Shown here in pieces: positions 11,601 to 23,290 of a stretch of 64,000 nucleotides of DNA (its first letter is position 1; each line of letters starts with the position of its first letter). The stretch spans positions 2,440,928-2,504,927 of the forward strand of contig NC_090125.1 in NCBI RefSeq assembly GCF_023973825.1, given 5' to 3'. The notes under the pieces were generated by a model. The model ran no database searches and was not told the DNA's origin. It worked only from the letters and a program-made list of their open reading frames with translations. Origin of the DNA: Plasmodium brasilianum (lineage: Eukaryota; Apicomplexa; Aconoidasida; Haemosporida; Plasmodiidae). The position numbers and the translations under genes are program-made.

Positions 11601-12386
11601 CTTTTCATTTTCCTTCTGTTCATTTTGTAATTCAGAGACAAAGGAAAGCAATAATAAAACATCATACATAGACAAATCATCAATATATAGTAATTGATTT
11701 GATACACTATTTAAAAATCGTTTTCCTACAGATGTACTTTTATCTCCCTTCAATTGCATTAGAAGTATATCATCGTTATTATTAGTATTTTTTTTTGCAG
11801 TACTTACCATATTCGAGCTCTTCAAGATGCTTCGTAAGATGAGCTTTTCTTCTTTCCCTTTTTGGAGACCCTCGTTTGATGTATTCTCCTTTTTCTTCTT
11901 CTTCCGTATCAGCGCTTTACTATTATAATTACTTACGTAACTGCTAAAGCAGCTTTTATCATAACTAATCATATTATTAAAACATTCTGTTGATGGATCA
12001 AAGAAAATACTCTTGTCAATAATGTCATCATTACATTCAATGCTACAAAATTTTCTGTTCACGGATAAAATATCATAACTATTACTTAAATTATCACTAA
12101 AAAGAAAATTATATATATTCTTCAATTCTTGTATTTCTTCAATATATTTTTCCATATCTTTAAAATGATCAATGCATATATCATTTTCTTTTAACTTTTT
12201 TTTTTTTAAGGTCTCAAAGTTTTCAAATACAGACACTTTCGCTTTCTTATTTACATGTCCATCATCATCATTATTGATATTATCTTCTTCTAGTATGCTT
12301 CTCTTTTGCGCATTGAAGAAACTACTATAGGGTGTATTATATATGCCATTCCTAGCACTGTATTTATTTAATATGTCTTCATTCAT
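8646..12386 (-). CDS. PCF11: PCF11-like pre-mRNA cleavage complex II protein
   Basis: A single exon of 1246 residues, starting at ATG 12386. Residues 292-323 contain a C2H2 finger of the PCF11 type: C298-x2-C301, a GIRF turn, H314-x3-H318. It is preceded by a helix-rich SLKDIYRYYYKERC segment. FPSWVPQRSIQNFF lies near residue 595. A second zinc module is split. Its first half, YCFLCKEKFAF...YYIDVISVN, is near residue 857 and matches the PCF11 CPLCQEKF...DAIRV motif. The closing FHNDCFKNY (like HPSCY) comes about 300 residues later, near 1171. PCF11 is a scaffold of cleavage factor IA linking 3'-end processing to Pol II termination in the nucleus. I see no clear N-terminal CTD-interaction domain. 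The rest is Asn/Lys-rich filler. Confidence 0.72.
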   Translation of the reverse strand: MNEDILNKYSARNGIYNTPYSSFFNAQKRSILEEDNINNDDDGHVNKKAKVSVFENFETLKKKKLKENDICIDHFKDMEKYIEEIQELKNIYNFLFSDNLSNSYDILSVNRKFCSIECNDDIIDKSIFFDPSTECFNNMISYDKSCFSSYVSNYNSKALIRKKKKKENTSNEGLQKGKEEKLILRSILKSSNMVSTAKKNTNNNDDILLMQLKGDKSTSVGKRFLNSVSNQLLYIDDLSMYDVLLLLSFVSELQNEQKENEKEERNLEIIANIDEFQINAFSLKDIYRYYYKERCFQCFTCGIRFCSSLEKLNHLEIHYKKNRNYMNSSEISSIIKSKKKFIFLDHMNISIEFFICKDYSFFEDLYDNVVTKNSNSFNFHSAFDFNKKTIYLNNNYDNLKNSSFLKSNVNSSDMINVNNELDGLNNSHQCSFPRKGRMNEGLNDNMEIICKNKKTDKERTLAYYIMKDYPHNVGNNICLLEENNVQMLFNFTKGSNDMDNFFYAKQNETGKSGKEKDRRNYIESNDIKELGENSNEMNFFDFICENQNTYDVYLSNYYTVTEDNNVLIKYIDGESMYKNIMKCLEIRDITTYEFPSWVPQRSIQNFFVKRITEMYQHVSNDKIYNNLLIGKNITSAYMNKYNMDDLKEDKLDVKNNLWTLCTNNDFYISRNLFPINIFFSTCKKKKNYDLLDNAEHGSNDNPYGEKLKRDEHFHNPFTNYTNSKKIKVELDDKSKEGINESFSTTYQNVMSKGSVFIENEKEKKCLGEEQHNPNSNEDDYMIFSSFINIFKEKYFLQTEVFKDILLFYLRKSYFTIYNSNNLKNNTDFSEIQSRLFNYIYSNYPIKVPIFDINSYHLNYCFLCKEKFAFDYSYEYNDFYYIDVISVNLNNFFFEEDEEGNYNLNKSAKRIDQGSEKDLYNEISCDILDKNINEAQHFLKIIENKHKENANMKKKIEKKGSSHTISCGINKNDDLLHIDSIDIYDIFDSVKMLIDENCLLRRTIIEPAVNYRNYHQTKNAKHINSAKNAKNEKYAKYMKYTKNSKRKDDSISYYYNLFKKFCIPYETLSVLHNIQKSNSDNYKINNNQGNPHINKEYVNEEVDKFIENFEKVSYEVTNSILEDIYKKTKREKNTFNEIIKCYIDDDNKKKENHNNMYFPSKNYTNTNFTYFHNDCFKNYIEYYIFPYYFLRKLDDKILNQIIILSIKSFFNAYQHICKLMNDQQKGTPTNELKKFIPKQRPKRRKHF

Positions 12387-12507
12387 TTTGTCAGCTGGAT
12401 ACGAAAAAATGGTACTTTATATAAGATAGAAGAGTGTAAAAACATGAGATATATATGCAAAAGAACATGTATATATAAAAAATGTGCCATACCTCTTTTA
12501 TGTTCGA

Positions 12508-12555
<48 letters not shown>

Positions 12556-13892
12556 AGATGTGTGCATAAGTACATTAAAACATGGCAGATATGAACACTC
12601 CTATTATTTCACTTTTTAAAGTTTAAACACAAGCAAATAAAATACATAATTTATGTTCGTATTTGCTTTGCCTCTATATTCAAATGATATGGGAGGAACT
12701 ATGCAAAAAGTTTTGCAAGCATTTTTAAAGATCTCTAATTCGAAAGCGTTGCATAAAATAGTGGCATATGCAAGTATGTACATACACATACATTTATACA
12801 TACACTTAAAAATATAATTACACATATATCTATACATATACATATATCTATACATATAATTATACATATAATTATACATATAATTATACATATAACTATA
12901 CATATAATTATTCATATATCTACGCATATATTTAAGCATATATACGTATACATTTATATGTATATAAGTATATAATATTCTTGTATAAGCCTATTCCAAC
13001 AATGGTAAAAATATTGGGGAATGACAAAAAAAATATTAACCAAGTAACTTAATTTATTGTACATATATTTTATAAATATATACATATACTTATGTATGTA
13101 TATGTATACGTATGTACTTGCAAAAAAAATACCTTAAAATGGATATTTAAAAAAAATATTCGAACTTGATAATATATTTTAAAAAACATATGTTTTAATA
13201 AATTGTTATTTTTTATAAAAAGATGTTCTTTTTTCAAAAAATGGTGGTTAAAAAAAAAAAAAAAAAAAAAATTTTCTTTTTTTCTCTCACAAAATGTAAT
13301 GTATTTATAAATTCGCGTTTACAATATTTATTGTGTATTGAGAAAATAATGCTTTCGAAAGGTAAATAAAAATAGAAAAGAAAAGAAAAGAAATAAAAAA
13401 AAAAAAAGAAAAGTAGGAAGTAAAAAGACTTTAGAGGTACGAAAAAAAAAATAATAATAACAAATCGTTTTATAGCATTTAACAGGAATTAATAAAATTA
13501 ATAATTAGAAATGGTGAAACAAAATTAATAAATACTTCATATGTCATTTCTTCCTTGTTATTAAAGAAAATTACGTATATGTGCGAATCATAAAAAAAAA
13601 TGGGCTTACTACTTTGTTTATAAAAATGTTCTTCAAAATTATAAAAAGAGATCCAAAAATTTTTTATAGAAATAATTTATTATAGTAACTAGGATTTTAA
13701 TTTAACTTTTTTATCGTGCCTAAATATAATACAAAAGATTTAATTTTTGAAATATTTAATTTTCAAAGATGGGTACTAACACATAAATGTAGCATATACC
13801 TATATTCATTTATTCATTCATAAAAGTGTACACATAAAGACCCCAATACATGTAAACGTATAATGCTTAGTCAAGTACTTTCCTTTTGCATT
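12387..13892. repeat. Spacer with TA tract and ATA-CAT minisatellite
   Basis: Spacer between the PCF11 start and the SAS-4 stop. It holds a (TA)n tract at about 12509-12550. A degenerate array of ATAATTATACAT-type units runs from about 12790 to 12935. A-rich runs lie near 13251-13271 and 13377-13412. The minus-strand open frame at 12616-12939 is mostly a translation of this array, so I do not call it a gene. It may be PCF11 leader. Confidence 0.55.
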
Positions 13893-16800
13893 TTATTTGA
13901 ATATAATACCGTTACGTAGTATGGTATACTCCTCTTTATTTGGTAAAATTTCTTTCCGTTTTCCATCGCAAAATAAAATTTGCATATGACCATCGCTGTA
14001 TTTACAATCTATTTGCCCACTAGGGAATCTTAAGAAAAAAAAAAAAAAAAAAAAAAGGAAAGAAAGAAAGAAAGCAGGGTAAGAAGTAATTAGGTAATGA
14101 AGGTAAGAAGGAAAAAAGTATAAAGGTGTACAGATATAAAAGGAGTAAAATCAAAAATAAAATGGGATAAAAAATTGGAGAAAGCGAATTATAGCAAATG
14201 GAAACGCAATTAATAAAATGGACTAAATTCACGTCATTCATTTCTGTTATCCCTTTACTTATTTAGTTGGCATTTATTAGGAATGTTAACTTGATATATG
14301 CCTTTATTAACAAAGCGAAAAAGCTAAAAAGGCAATTTTTATAAACAGAATTATAAAATTTTAAATATGTACATATGAAGAAACCTAAATATGCAAAAGT
14401 AGGATGGACATGTTGATAAAATGAATCCTGAGGATACCATGTGCCATAAAAATGTGTCTATTATTTGTATGAACAGACGTACACATATATATGGACATAT
14501 ACACCTATTCATGTGCGTATGCTCATGTAAAATGCAGGAAGGTTATACCGTGTACGAGTTTGGTAGCTTGGCCTTATAATCCTTACTTGGGTAAAGATAA
14601 ATAGTTAAATTACTCGGATCGATGATTTTCTTGTTTCTATTTTTTTCAATTATTTTTAGACCATCATCGAATAATGTTTCCACCTTTCCATCAATAAATG
14701 CCTGTCTATATTTTATTTTTTTCGACGAGGAGAAAATGGATTCAATCACATTTTCACAAATATTAAATAATTCATCAAAATTAAAATTCATTATGAAACT
14801 CCAGTTCTTTCCAAAAGGGTTTAAACAGTTATTACTACTGTCCTTGCTATTACTGTTATTATTACCATTTTTATTACTATTATTATTGTTATTGTATATT
14901 CCGTTCTTCTTCGATACATTCCCGCGCTCTAAGGTGTTCCTTATAGTACTACTGGCGTCGTTATTTTGATTTTTGCTGTTATAGACATGATTAAAAGCAT
15001 CAGGCGGGTAATTATCTTCACCTCCCTGATGCTTCGACAACATATCATACGTTAAATTACTATTGAGACAATTTCGATTTGTATTTATCCTCATTTCTCT
15101 TCCAATTTTTGATATATTTATAGGATATTCATCATGAGTATTTTTTCCCACCTCTTTTGATGTATTGATTACATTACAATTACTAGTTTTTTGATTTTTT
15201 TTATACTTTAAAAGGGTACTAGCTATGTTATCATTTTTATTCCTTGAAATGCTCTCTCTTTTAGGATCATTCAAATAATGGTTACCCTTGACGTCTCCAT
15301 CTTTTGTACTCGAATTGCCAGAGGAAATATTCTTATTTAAATTATCAAACATTTGATTAGAGTTCTTTGCTTTTTTTATTTTTTCTTTTTCTTTTCTTGA
15401 GGTAGTTGTGTAGTTATTTAAATAGGACGTCTTCTTACCATATTCATTTTGGTTGGACTGTTCTTCGTGATCGTTATATGTAATGCGAATTTGTTTAGAA
15501 TATTTATCATTTGCTTTCTTAATGTTTTCAAAGAAAAATTCTTTAGAATTTTTAACATGTTCACTAGCAGTAAGGCTGCTGTTCTCTTCTTCATTCTTCA
15601 ACTTGTCACTACTTAATCTGTTATTATTATTTTTCTGAATTATGGATTTCATTTTGTTCAAATTTTTATTAATATAAGCTTCATCTTTCAGAGCGGAACT
15701 GGAACTTTTGGTGTCTTCCTTATGAACAGCAAACAGTTTATCAAGTGTTACTTTGTTTCTTTTTTTTTCATTTTTTTTAAAATTATCATTAGAAATATTT
15801 ATGCCCGAATCATCCTTTTGTAATTCATTTTTGTAATATTTATTATTATCACTATTAGAACTTTCATAAATGATATCTAATTCATTTTGCATTTTCTTAT
15901 TCTTATCATATATTATTTTCTTTATTTCATTAGAGCTTTCTGAGTCACTTGAATGTTTATACTGTTCTATTTTATCTGTATATTGCAATGACTTTTTTTT
16001 ATTTTTTTCACCTAATCTAACATTCGTCTTATGCTTCTGTAGTTGATTATTATTTGGAGTGCACAGGGTATCCATAGTGTCCTTATCCTCCATTAACTGG
16101 ATATCACTTGGTGCGTTATAATGATATTCTTCACTGTCTGAATGCCCAAAATGTTTATTTAGTTTTTTCTCATTAACGACAGTTGTTGCTAGCTTCATTA
16201 TAGTTTTTTGCTGATAACTCTCTAATTTGTTTCTGTACTCATCTGATATTTTTAACTCTGTCCTAAGTTTTTCATTTTCTTTTTTTAAGTTTTCCACTTT
16301 TTTTTTGAGATTATCTACAAGTACTTTATGATGTTTTTTTTCCGTTTCCAATTTCTCTTCTAATTCTTTAATTTTATTTTTAAACATTGCTATTTCGTTT
16401 GTTAATTTTCTTTTGTTCATTATAATATTTCTTTGTTTATCCACTTCATTTTCTATTCTTTTTTTTTCTTTATTCCATTTTTTTTTTTCTTCTTCAATAG
16501 TCTTCATCATCTTATTTTTTTCCTCTTCCATTTTGTTTTTCATTTCTTCTCGTTCAAGCTCCATTTCAGCACTTTTTGCAATTAATTCATATTCTAATTT
16601 TTTAACTTTACCCTGTTCTTTTTCTAGCTTATTTATTTGATTGCGTAGTTCATCTCCAAGTTCTTTTAGCTTATCACTATCCTTGCATTCTTCCGTTTTC
16701 TTGTAGTTTAGATCACGCTTTCCTGTTCCAGTTTTTTCTGAGTTATTGTTTCTATTGGGTCCCTTTTGGGTAACAGCTTTTACGAGAGCACCTTTTTCGC

Positions 16801-19393
16801 TGACACTCTTTCCACTGAGACCCTTTTCAGTAGCTCTATTTTCAGAATTGATCTTCGATTTTTTAAGCCTTTCCCTTAAAATAGTCACTATACCCTTTGT
16901 TTTTAAATCATCTTTTATCATATTTGTATTATCAATATCATCCCAAGATTCTTCGTCATTTAGATCAACAATTATATCTGTGCTATCATTGCTATTGCAT
17001 ACGGCACCTACATTTTCGTTATCCCTTCCCCTTTTTAATGAACTGGAATCATCTTGCTTGATGCTCCTTACAAAAACGTTCTTTTTATTTTCTTTATTTT
17101 CAGAATATGCACATTTACTGTTCTTGTAAGGACTTAAATTCTTCACCATTTTGTTGTTACTACTTGAAGTATTTCTACGTTTGACCCTAGTTGTAGTGAC
17201 ATCATCTTGGGTACTCAAAATTGGTTCATCTGTAATACATAAATTTTCTTTTGCTTGTTTTTTTTTAAATTTAAAATTCTTATATTTTTGTTCAAAAAAT
17301 GTGTTACTACTTTTTTTACTCGTATTCTTTTCATGATTGTCCGTAGTACTATTATCACTAACCTTGCTAGTACTATTATCACTAACCTTGCTAGTACTAT
17401 TATTACTAACCTTGCTAGTACTATTATCACTAACCTTGCTAATACTGTTATTGATATTGCTGCTTTCATGCACAGAATTTTTACCCAAGCCATTATTTTT
17501 GATACCTTCCAAAGAAATAATGTTCGTATTTTCACTCATGTTCTTATTTCTTTTATTATGATTAGAAACATTACTGTATAAACTGTTATCAGAATGAGAG
17601 TCATAAGCTTCTTTGTTACGAACAATAGTATCAGTATTATTTAGAAAACTATTCGTCGTTTTATCAAGACAATCAATATTATTAATATTTCGGCTTATGT
17701 TATTGTTGACAAAATCTTTGTTATTTCTACTATTATATGTATAATGACTATCAACACAGCTACCATTATTTAAACTATCATAAGAACCACCATTATGAAC
17801 ATAGTTATTATTATTCACACTGCTATAAGCATTATTATCAACGAAATTAGCATTATTCATGCTACTATACCCACTATTAAAAAGGTAGGATGCACTATTA
17901 ATTATACCATTACGAACGTGTGTGTTGTCTATATCCGGAATAGTATGCTCATTAAGAAAAGTATTATTACCACAACTAGTGGATTGCTCATGATGTTTAC
18001 AACTATCTGTATATATACTTTTATCTTTTTTCATAAATTTTCTATTACTCTTAATATTTACATGATCATCATGAATATTAATATCCTCTTTTAAATTATC
18101 ACTGAAGATGCTTACTATGTCTCCATCATGAACATCATCAATATGATCATCATCAACATGATCGTCACAAACCCGTTCATTATCAACATGTTTATCATAA
18201 ACATTATCAAGCTCATCATGGAGGTTTATGTTCTTATCCTCTAAATTATTGTTTTTTTTTTTTAAATAGTTCAAAATGTCGTCGTCCTCTTCATCTGCGT
18301 TAATATCCAAATTTTCCTTTAAAAAATTAGAAAAAGAGCTACTAGGTTTCAAGTAATATTCCTTATCCTCAATGTCTTTATTATATTTGTTCTTACTAAT
18401 ACTGAGACTACTTCCTTTATACCTGCTATGAGCATTATCAGTTTGCTCATTATTGATGTACTCCTTATGGGCATGCACCTTATCGTCTTGTTTTTTATCG
18501 TCTTGTTTTTTATCGTTTTGTTTTTTATCGTTTTGTGTTTTATCGTTTTGTTTTTTATCGTTTTGTTTTTTATCGTTTTGTTTTTTATCGTTTTGTGTTT
18601 TATCGTCTTTCTCTTTATCGTCATGTTCTTGATCATTATGCTCAATATTTCCATACTCATTATTGCTAAACCGTTTATCAAAGTTATCATTATCATAGAT
18701 ATCATTCCCATAGCTGTACTTCTCATTATCGTTGTCATTCAAACCATCCCATATGCTCATAGCCGAATCGTCAATATTAAACAAGTTGCTTGAGTGAACT
18801 TCAGCACTGTCCGACTCGTTGTTACTACTAATGAATTCCAAATTTTCAAGAAAATGATGATTGTTTCTTTTTGAGGATCCTTCATCATATGAATAATTTT
18901 CTTTTGAATCATTTTTTGACTTTTCTAACTCTTCATATATATCCTTAAATAAATAAAGCTCTTGATCAATCCGTTTCTCTTTATCTAATTCATTGCTAAT
19001 TTGGTTATCCATTTTTTCTCTATATATTTTATCACTTTTTCTATGTAAGTTATTCTCTAATTTATTTTTATCAACATTTTCCTTATCACTTTCAATTTTA
19101 CTATTAAATTTAAAAGAAGCATTAATTTTCTCATTGTCAATGAATTTTTTATTTACTTCATTTGTCTTTTCTACTATGTCACTTTTATTTAATTTTACCT
19201 CATTCGAATTATTTATTTTTGTTTTATCATGGGTACAAAAAAATAAGTTTTGCTTGGAATCTTCTTTATTTAATTTTTTTCTTATATTTTTCTCTAAACT
19301 CTGTGTATATTCCAGCTCCCCGAATGTGTCATGTGTCCAATTTTCCTCATAAACATCATAATAGTCATCAAAAACGTCATTGCTTTTTTTCAT
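13893..19393 (-). CDS. SAS4: Spindle assembly abnormal protein 4 (SAS-4/CPAP), TCP10 domain
   Basis: Three exons: 19393-14549, 14323-14259 and 14028-13893. Introns 14548-14324 and 14258-14029 are GT-AG and in phase. The product is 1681 residues. The first roughly 900 residues are Asn/Asp/Ser-rich, with two tandem repeats. A long coiled coil spans about residues 900-1075 (ELEEKLETEKKHHKVLVDNL). The C-terminus is the TCP10/G-box beta-strand domain. It reads AFIDGKVETLFDDGLKII in exon 1, LFRFVNKGIYQVNIPNKCQL in exon 2, and FPSGQIDCKYSDGHMQILF then CDGKRKEI in exon 3. CPAP/SAS-4 proteins recruit centriolar tubulin. In Plasmodium they are linked to basal bodies of male gametes. Identity rests on the G-box plus the coiled coil. 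Confidence 0.85.
17340..17448 (-). repeat. 24-bp tandem repeat in SAS-4 (STSKVSDN)
   Basis: About four and a half copies of a 24-bp unit encode the octapeptide STSKVS(D/N)N inside the low-complexity part of SAS-4. The unit preserves reading frame, so copy number can vary without breaking the gene. Confidence 0.85.
18477..18622 (-). repeat. 15-bp tandem repeat in SAS-4 (NDKKQ)
   Basis: Roughly nine copies of a 15-bp unit (plus strand TATCGTTTTGTTTTT with small variants) encode NDKKQ/NDKTQ. The neighbouring residues (EHDDKEKDDK) look like decayed older copies. It is in frame. Confidence 0.85.
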
Positions 19394-21124
19394 TTTCCCT
19401 AACTAGTATGCTTAAGTGTAAATTATAGTCAGTGAAAAGGAAAACATCGTGACATGCATACATATATATATACATATGTAAACAAAAAAATGTTAGATAA
19501 TTATGCACAGTGTAATATAACGTAAGTTTTTCTTGTAGATTTTAATTTTTTTTTTTTTTTCCCTGAGTACATATATTTATGTATAATATATCTTAATTTA
19601 TTTTCTAACAGTATGCTTTTTTTTTTTTTTTTTTTTTTATATATTAATTTGTTTTGTTTTGCTTAATTGGCTTTTCCTCTTTTCCGTTTTTTTTATGTTT
19701 CCCTTGATGTTTCCACCTGCGTTTCCATCTACAATTCCATTTATGTAACCATTTAAATATTCATTCACATATGCATTCACGCATCCATTCACGTATCCAT
19801 TCATGTTTTCATTTTTATATCCTCTCCATCCTTTTTTATTTATTTTATTTTAGATCTAAAATATATCATAATATTATCATTGAAAAAAAAATATATTTTT
19901 ACTTTTCTACTTATTTTTAATAAAGACAAAAAGCAATGGAAACAATAAGGAAACATACTTTAAAAAATATTTAGAATGAAACCTCCTTGGACATTATGAT
20001 TAAAAAAGGTAACAAATATTGAACTTATATTTCCTTATGTCATTTGTCTTTTTCTTTTATTCGTACGAACTTTTTAACTACAGATATATATATATTATTT
20101 TTGATAAATTTAAAATGATGTTACAAAAAAATCACAAACACAAATAAATTTTTGAAGTAGTCCTTATTTTAGCTCTAAAAAAAAAAAAAAAAAGGCAATA
20201 AATAACCCCAAAACAAAATAAAATACTTAACTGTTTACTATTGTAAGAACCAATAACTCATAAATAACTTAAATACGAAGATTGACTATTTTGTTTTTTT
20301 ATATATTTCTTAAACAAATTTATTCTATTTCATTTGTTCAAGAATATAAAAAAACAAAAAAAAAATTAAATGGTTTTACAGGGAATGAATTTATAATACT
20401 ACAATAAAAAAAAAAATAAAAAAGGAAAAAACATTACACTCAGTGCAATTTTATTTTTTTAATGGAAATGACTTTTTGCATTTGTTAAAAATACATTAAC
20501 AGAATTGTTTAATAGTTATGAAGAAACTAGAAAATGTGGAAAACACCCTAACTGTTCTCTTTCTTATTTTTATATAATTAAAAAAAAAACGTTTTTTCTT
20601 TTTTTTTTAAATCTTAAATTAATGTAGCTTGAAGAATAAATAAACGTACATTGTTAAATGAGAATTATACATATTTAGCTTATTAGCTTATTAGCTTATT
20701 TCGATGTTTATAATATAAGTACACCATTCATAGGTTTACTAATAATATATAAAGTGCGCAATCATTTATATATATATATATACATACATAAATACTTAAA
20801 CGTAATATAACTGTCCATACATATGAAAATATACATCTAAATGTAAATATATGTATACATGAATTAGTATATCCTTGTGTACTTTATAACTTTTCACACA
20901 TTCTTCTTTCATTCAGATCTGTGCATAATACTTAGTGGGAAATTTTTTATTGTTATATACTCAATTAAAATATCTGAAAAAGTTGAATAAATTTTTCTAA
21001 AAAGTTTCATAACACATACTATCGAATTCAATTACTAATGTACTTGGACTTATTCTGTCTATACAAAAATTAATTTCTTTCCGAAATATGAGAAACATAT
21101 AAAAATTAAAAAAAAAAAAAAAAA
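19394..21124. other. Divergent spacer between SAS-4 and ADCL
   Basis: This 1.7-kb spacer serves both 5' ends. It contains poly-T near 19619-19638, a short imperfect repeat of CATTCACGTATC-like units at about 19760-19815, three copies of TTAGCTTA near 20677-20700, and a (TA)n run near 20767. No coding signal was found. An A-rich run sits immediately before the ADCL start. Confidence 0.5.
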
Positions 21125-22078
21125 ATGGCAATTTTAGTAAAGAATTATGAACCATCTTTAGTTGATATATCAGTCAAGGATTTTATAAAATTAGGAATCC
21201 ATGGGGTTTACACGACCATGAAGACAGTGATATCTTATGAGTATATTTTTAACTTCACATTACATATGAAAAATTTGCAAAAGTATTCTACAAACTTTCT
21301 GAAATTGCAAGAAAATGAGGAAAACAAAGAGTGCATATCTCATATTTTAAAGAGTTTAACATTAGAGAACATACATAAAAGTAGTAGTAAAAATATTAAA
21401 AGAGGTTTTGAATTCTTAAATTCTTTAAATGATGACATAAAAAAAAAGTATTTCAGTGAAAATTCAAATTATATGGTAATGATTACTATAATTTGGGACA
21501 CATGTAATAATGAGACTGTTTCCTTAAAAGAACCTTTTTCTATTTTATGTTATATAAAATGTTTACCAAAGTATAATAGCTATGTGCAAATTGATATAAT
21601 GTGTGGTAAAAGAAAAATGCCAAATATAAAATATTCCGATGTATTTGAAGTACGAGATAAATTATTAAAACTGAAAAGTGAAGACAGTCATGAAGTAGTT
21701 TTATATAATGAAAACGATGAAATAACGGAAGGATTAACCTGTAATTTTTTTTGTTTTTATAATGACACACTGTACACAGCACAGGACGATTTAGTTCTTA
21801 AAGGTACCGTACGAGAACAAATAATTAGTTTATGCGAACGAGATGGCATAAAATTAAAAAAAGATTCTATTAATATACGAGATATTGAACTTTTTGAATT
21901 CTGCTTTATATGTTCCACAACTAGAAACATTTTGCCTATTAAAAAAATAATACTTTTTTCTAAAAATATGAAAACATTTGAAAAAAATATAGATCACCCA
22001 ATTTTAATTAAGTTACAAGAAAAAATAATGGAAGAAATAGAAAACAAAAAAGAAAAATATGATGTACATATTTTTTAA
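21125..22078 (+). CDS. ADCL: Aminodeoxychorismate lyase (PLP class IV aminotransferase fold)
   Basis: A single exon of 317 residues. It ends the para-aminobenzoate branch of folate synthesis by converting 4-amino-4-deoxychorismate to pABA and pyruvate with pyridoxal phosphate. Class IV features are visible. K169 in RKMPNIKYSDVFEVRD is the likely Schiff-base lysine. It is followed by HEVVLYNENDEITEGLTCNF, matching the conserved D-x-x-G-x-VTEG-x-x-SN stretch (E202-G203). LVLKGTVREQII matches the ILPG-x-TR motif. The large-domain half (residues 1-140) is divergent and Asn/Lys-rich, as I recall for the P. falciparum enzyme. A class IV branched-chain or D-amino-acid transaminase is the alternative, but synteny with falcipain-1 favours ADCL. 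The A-run just before ATG 21125 is the usual Plasmodium start context. Confidence 0.82.
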   Translation: MAILVKNYEPSLVDISVKDFIKLGIHGVYTTMKTVISYEYIFNFTLHMKNLQKYSTNFLKLQENEENKECISHILKSLTLENIHKSSSKNIKRGFEFLNSLNDDIKKKYFSENSNYMVMITIIWDTCNNETVSLKEPFSILCYIKCLPKYNSYVQIDIMCGKRKMPNIKYSDVFEVRDKLLKLKSEDSHEVVLYNENDEITEGLTCNFFCFYNDTLYTAQDDLVLKGTVREQIISLCERDGIKLKKDSINIRDIELFEFCFICSTTRNILPIKKIILFSKNMKTFEKNIDHPILIKLQEKIMEEIENKKEKYDVHIF

Positions 22079-23290
22079 AGAAAAGTATAAAGCCTATACG
22101 CGTTATGCGTATATATACAGTATATACATATATATTACATATATATATATATGTACACTTACCCAGTGCACGTAATATATGCATCAAATGGATGATTCGT
22201 TCACACAAATTTTTCTTTTATTTAACCTTTGACCTTTATATCCTCTTTTTAATATTTTTTTATTTTTCATTATTATTTTTCTTTTAACACATTTCTTATG
22301 TATTATTTAATTTTTTTGAATTATAAAATAAAGAAACAGTTTTCTTTTTTCCTTTTTTCCATTTTATGATTTCTTTAACTTACACATATTTTTTGTTTTC
22401 TTTTTTTAACAAACTGCCGATAATTTTGTTTTTATTTTTTATTTTTTTTTGCTTATTTCACTGTTTTTCCTGCATGTTCAGAAATTTTTTAAAAATATTA
22501 AAAAAAAAAAAAAAAATGACAAATATCACCATATTTTTATAGCATGCTCATAAATATTTTTATATTTTATAAAAATAAATCAAAAATAACTAAAGAAAAC
22601 TAAAAAATGAATCATATAAGTTTTTTATGATCCTTATTTTTAATTGTTTTATCTCTACTTTTAAAGTTATTATAAATAAGATAAAAACGCCTTTTCTTTT
22701 AAAGCTGTTTATGCTCACACAATAAAGACTTTAAACGCTTGAAAATATTCCATTTTAGCTTAATTTCCGAAAAAATTGAAATGTACGATATATATATATA
22801 TATATATACATACACATATATACAAATACAGGCACCTTTTCCCTTTTTTATCTCTTGTTAAATGTATACATAATCATATGTATAAATGAAGGTGCATATA
22901 ATTATTTACACATTAAGTATTTTTAATTTTTATGTTCATCCTTTTTTTAATTGTTTATTACACAAAACAAAGGTTTTTTTTTTTTTTAATGTGACTCCAA
23001 AAACCTCGATAGTTATTTTAACCAATTTAAGAAAAATTAAAAGTTTAAATCATAATACTAACGTATTTATTATTTATGGAACATTATTTTTATATAATTT
23101 GTTTTGGAATAATCTACTGTAACATAAAAAAGTTTTAACATATATTTATATTTACCTATATGAACATTTTTTTAACCCCATTCATGTTTCAAAATGTATC
23201 ATTTATACACATATATTTGTATGTAATACATCAAGTCAAAACAAGCAATAGTTAATTACTTAAATTCAACGTATCCGCATAACTACAATT
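22079..23290. other. Spacer between ADCL and the hydrolase
   Basis: T-rich tandem-gene spacer with (TA)n near 22120-22153 and 22788-22808. Open frames here are Phe/Tyr-rich translations of T-rich DNA with no supporting motif. I see no gene. Confidence 0.5.

Noticed and set aside
12616..12939. Minus-strand 107-codon frame with MYNYMY repeats
   Set aside because: Most of it is a translation of a TA/CAT minisatellite. Only the last 40 codons look protein-like, and they probably lie in the PCF11 leader.
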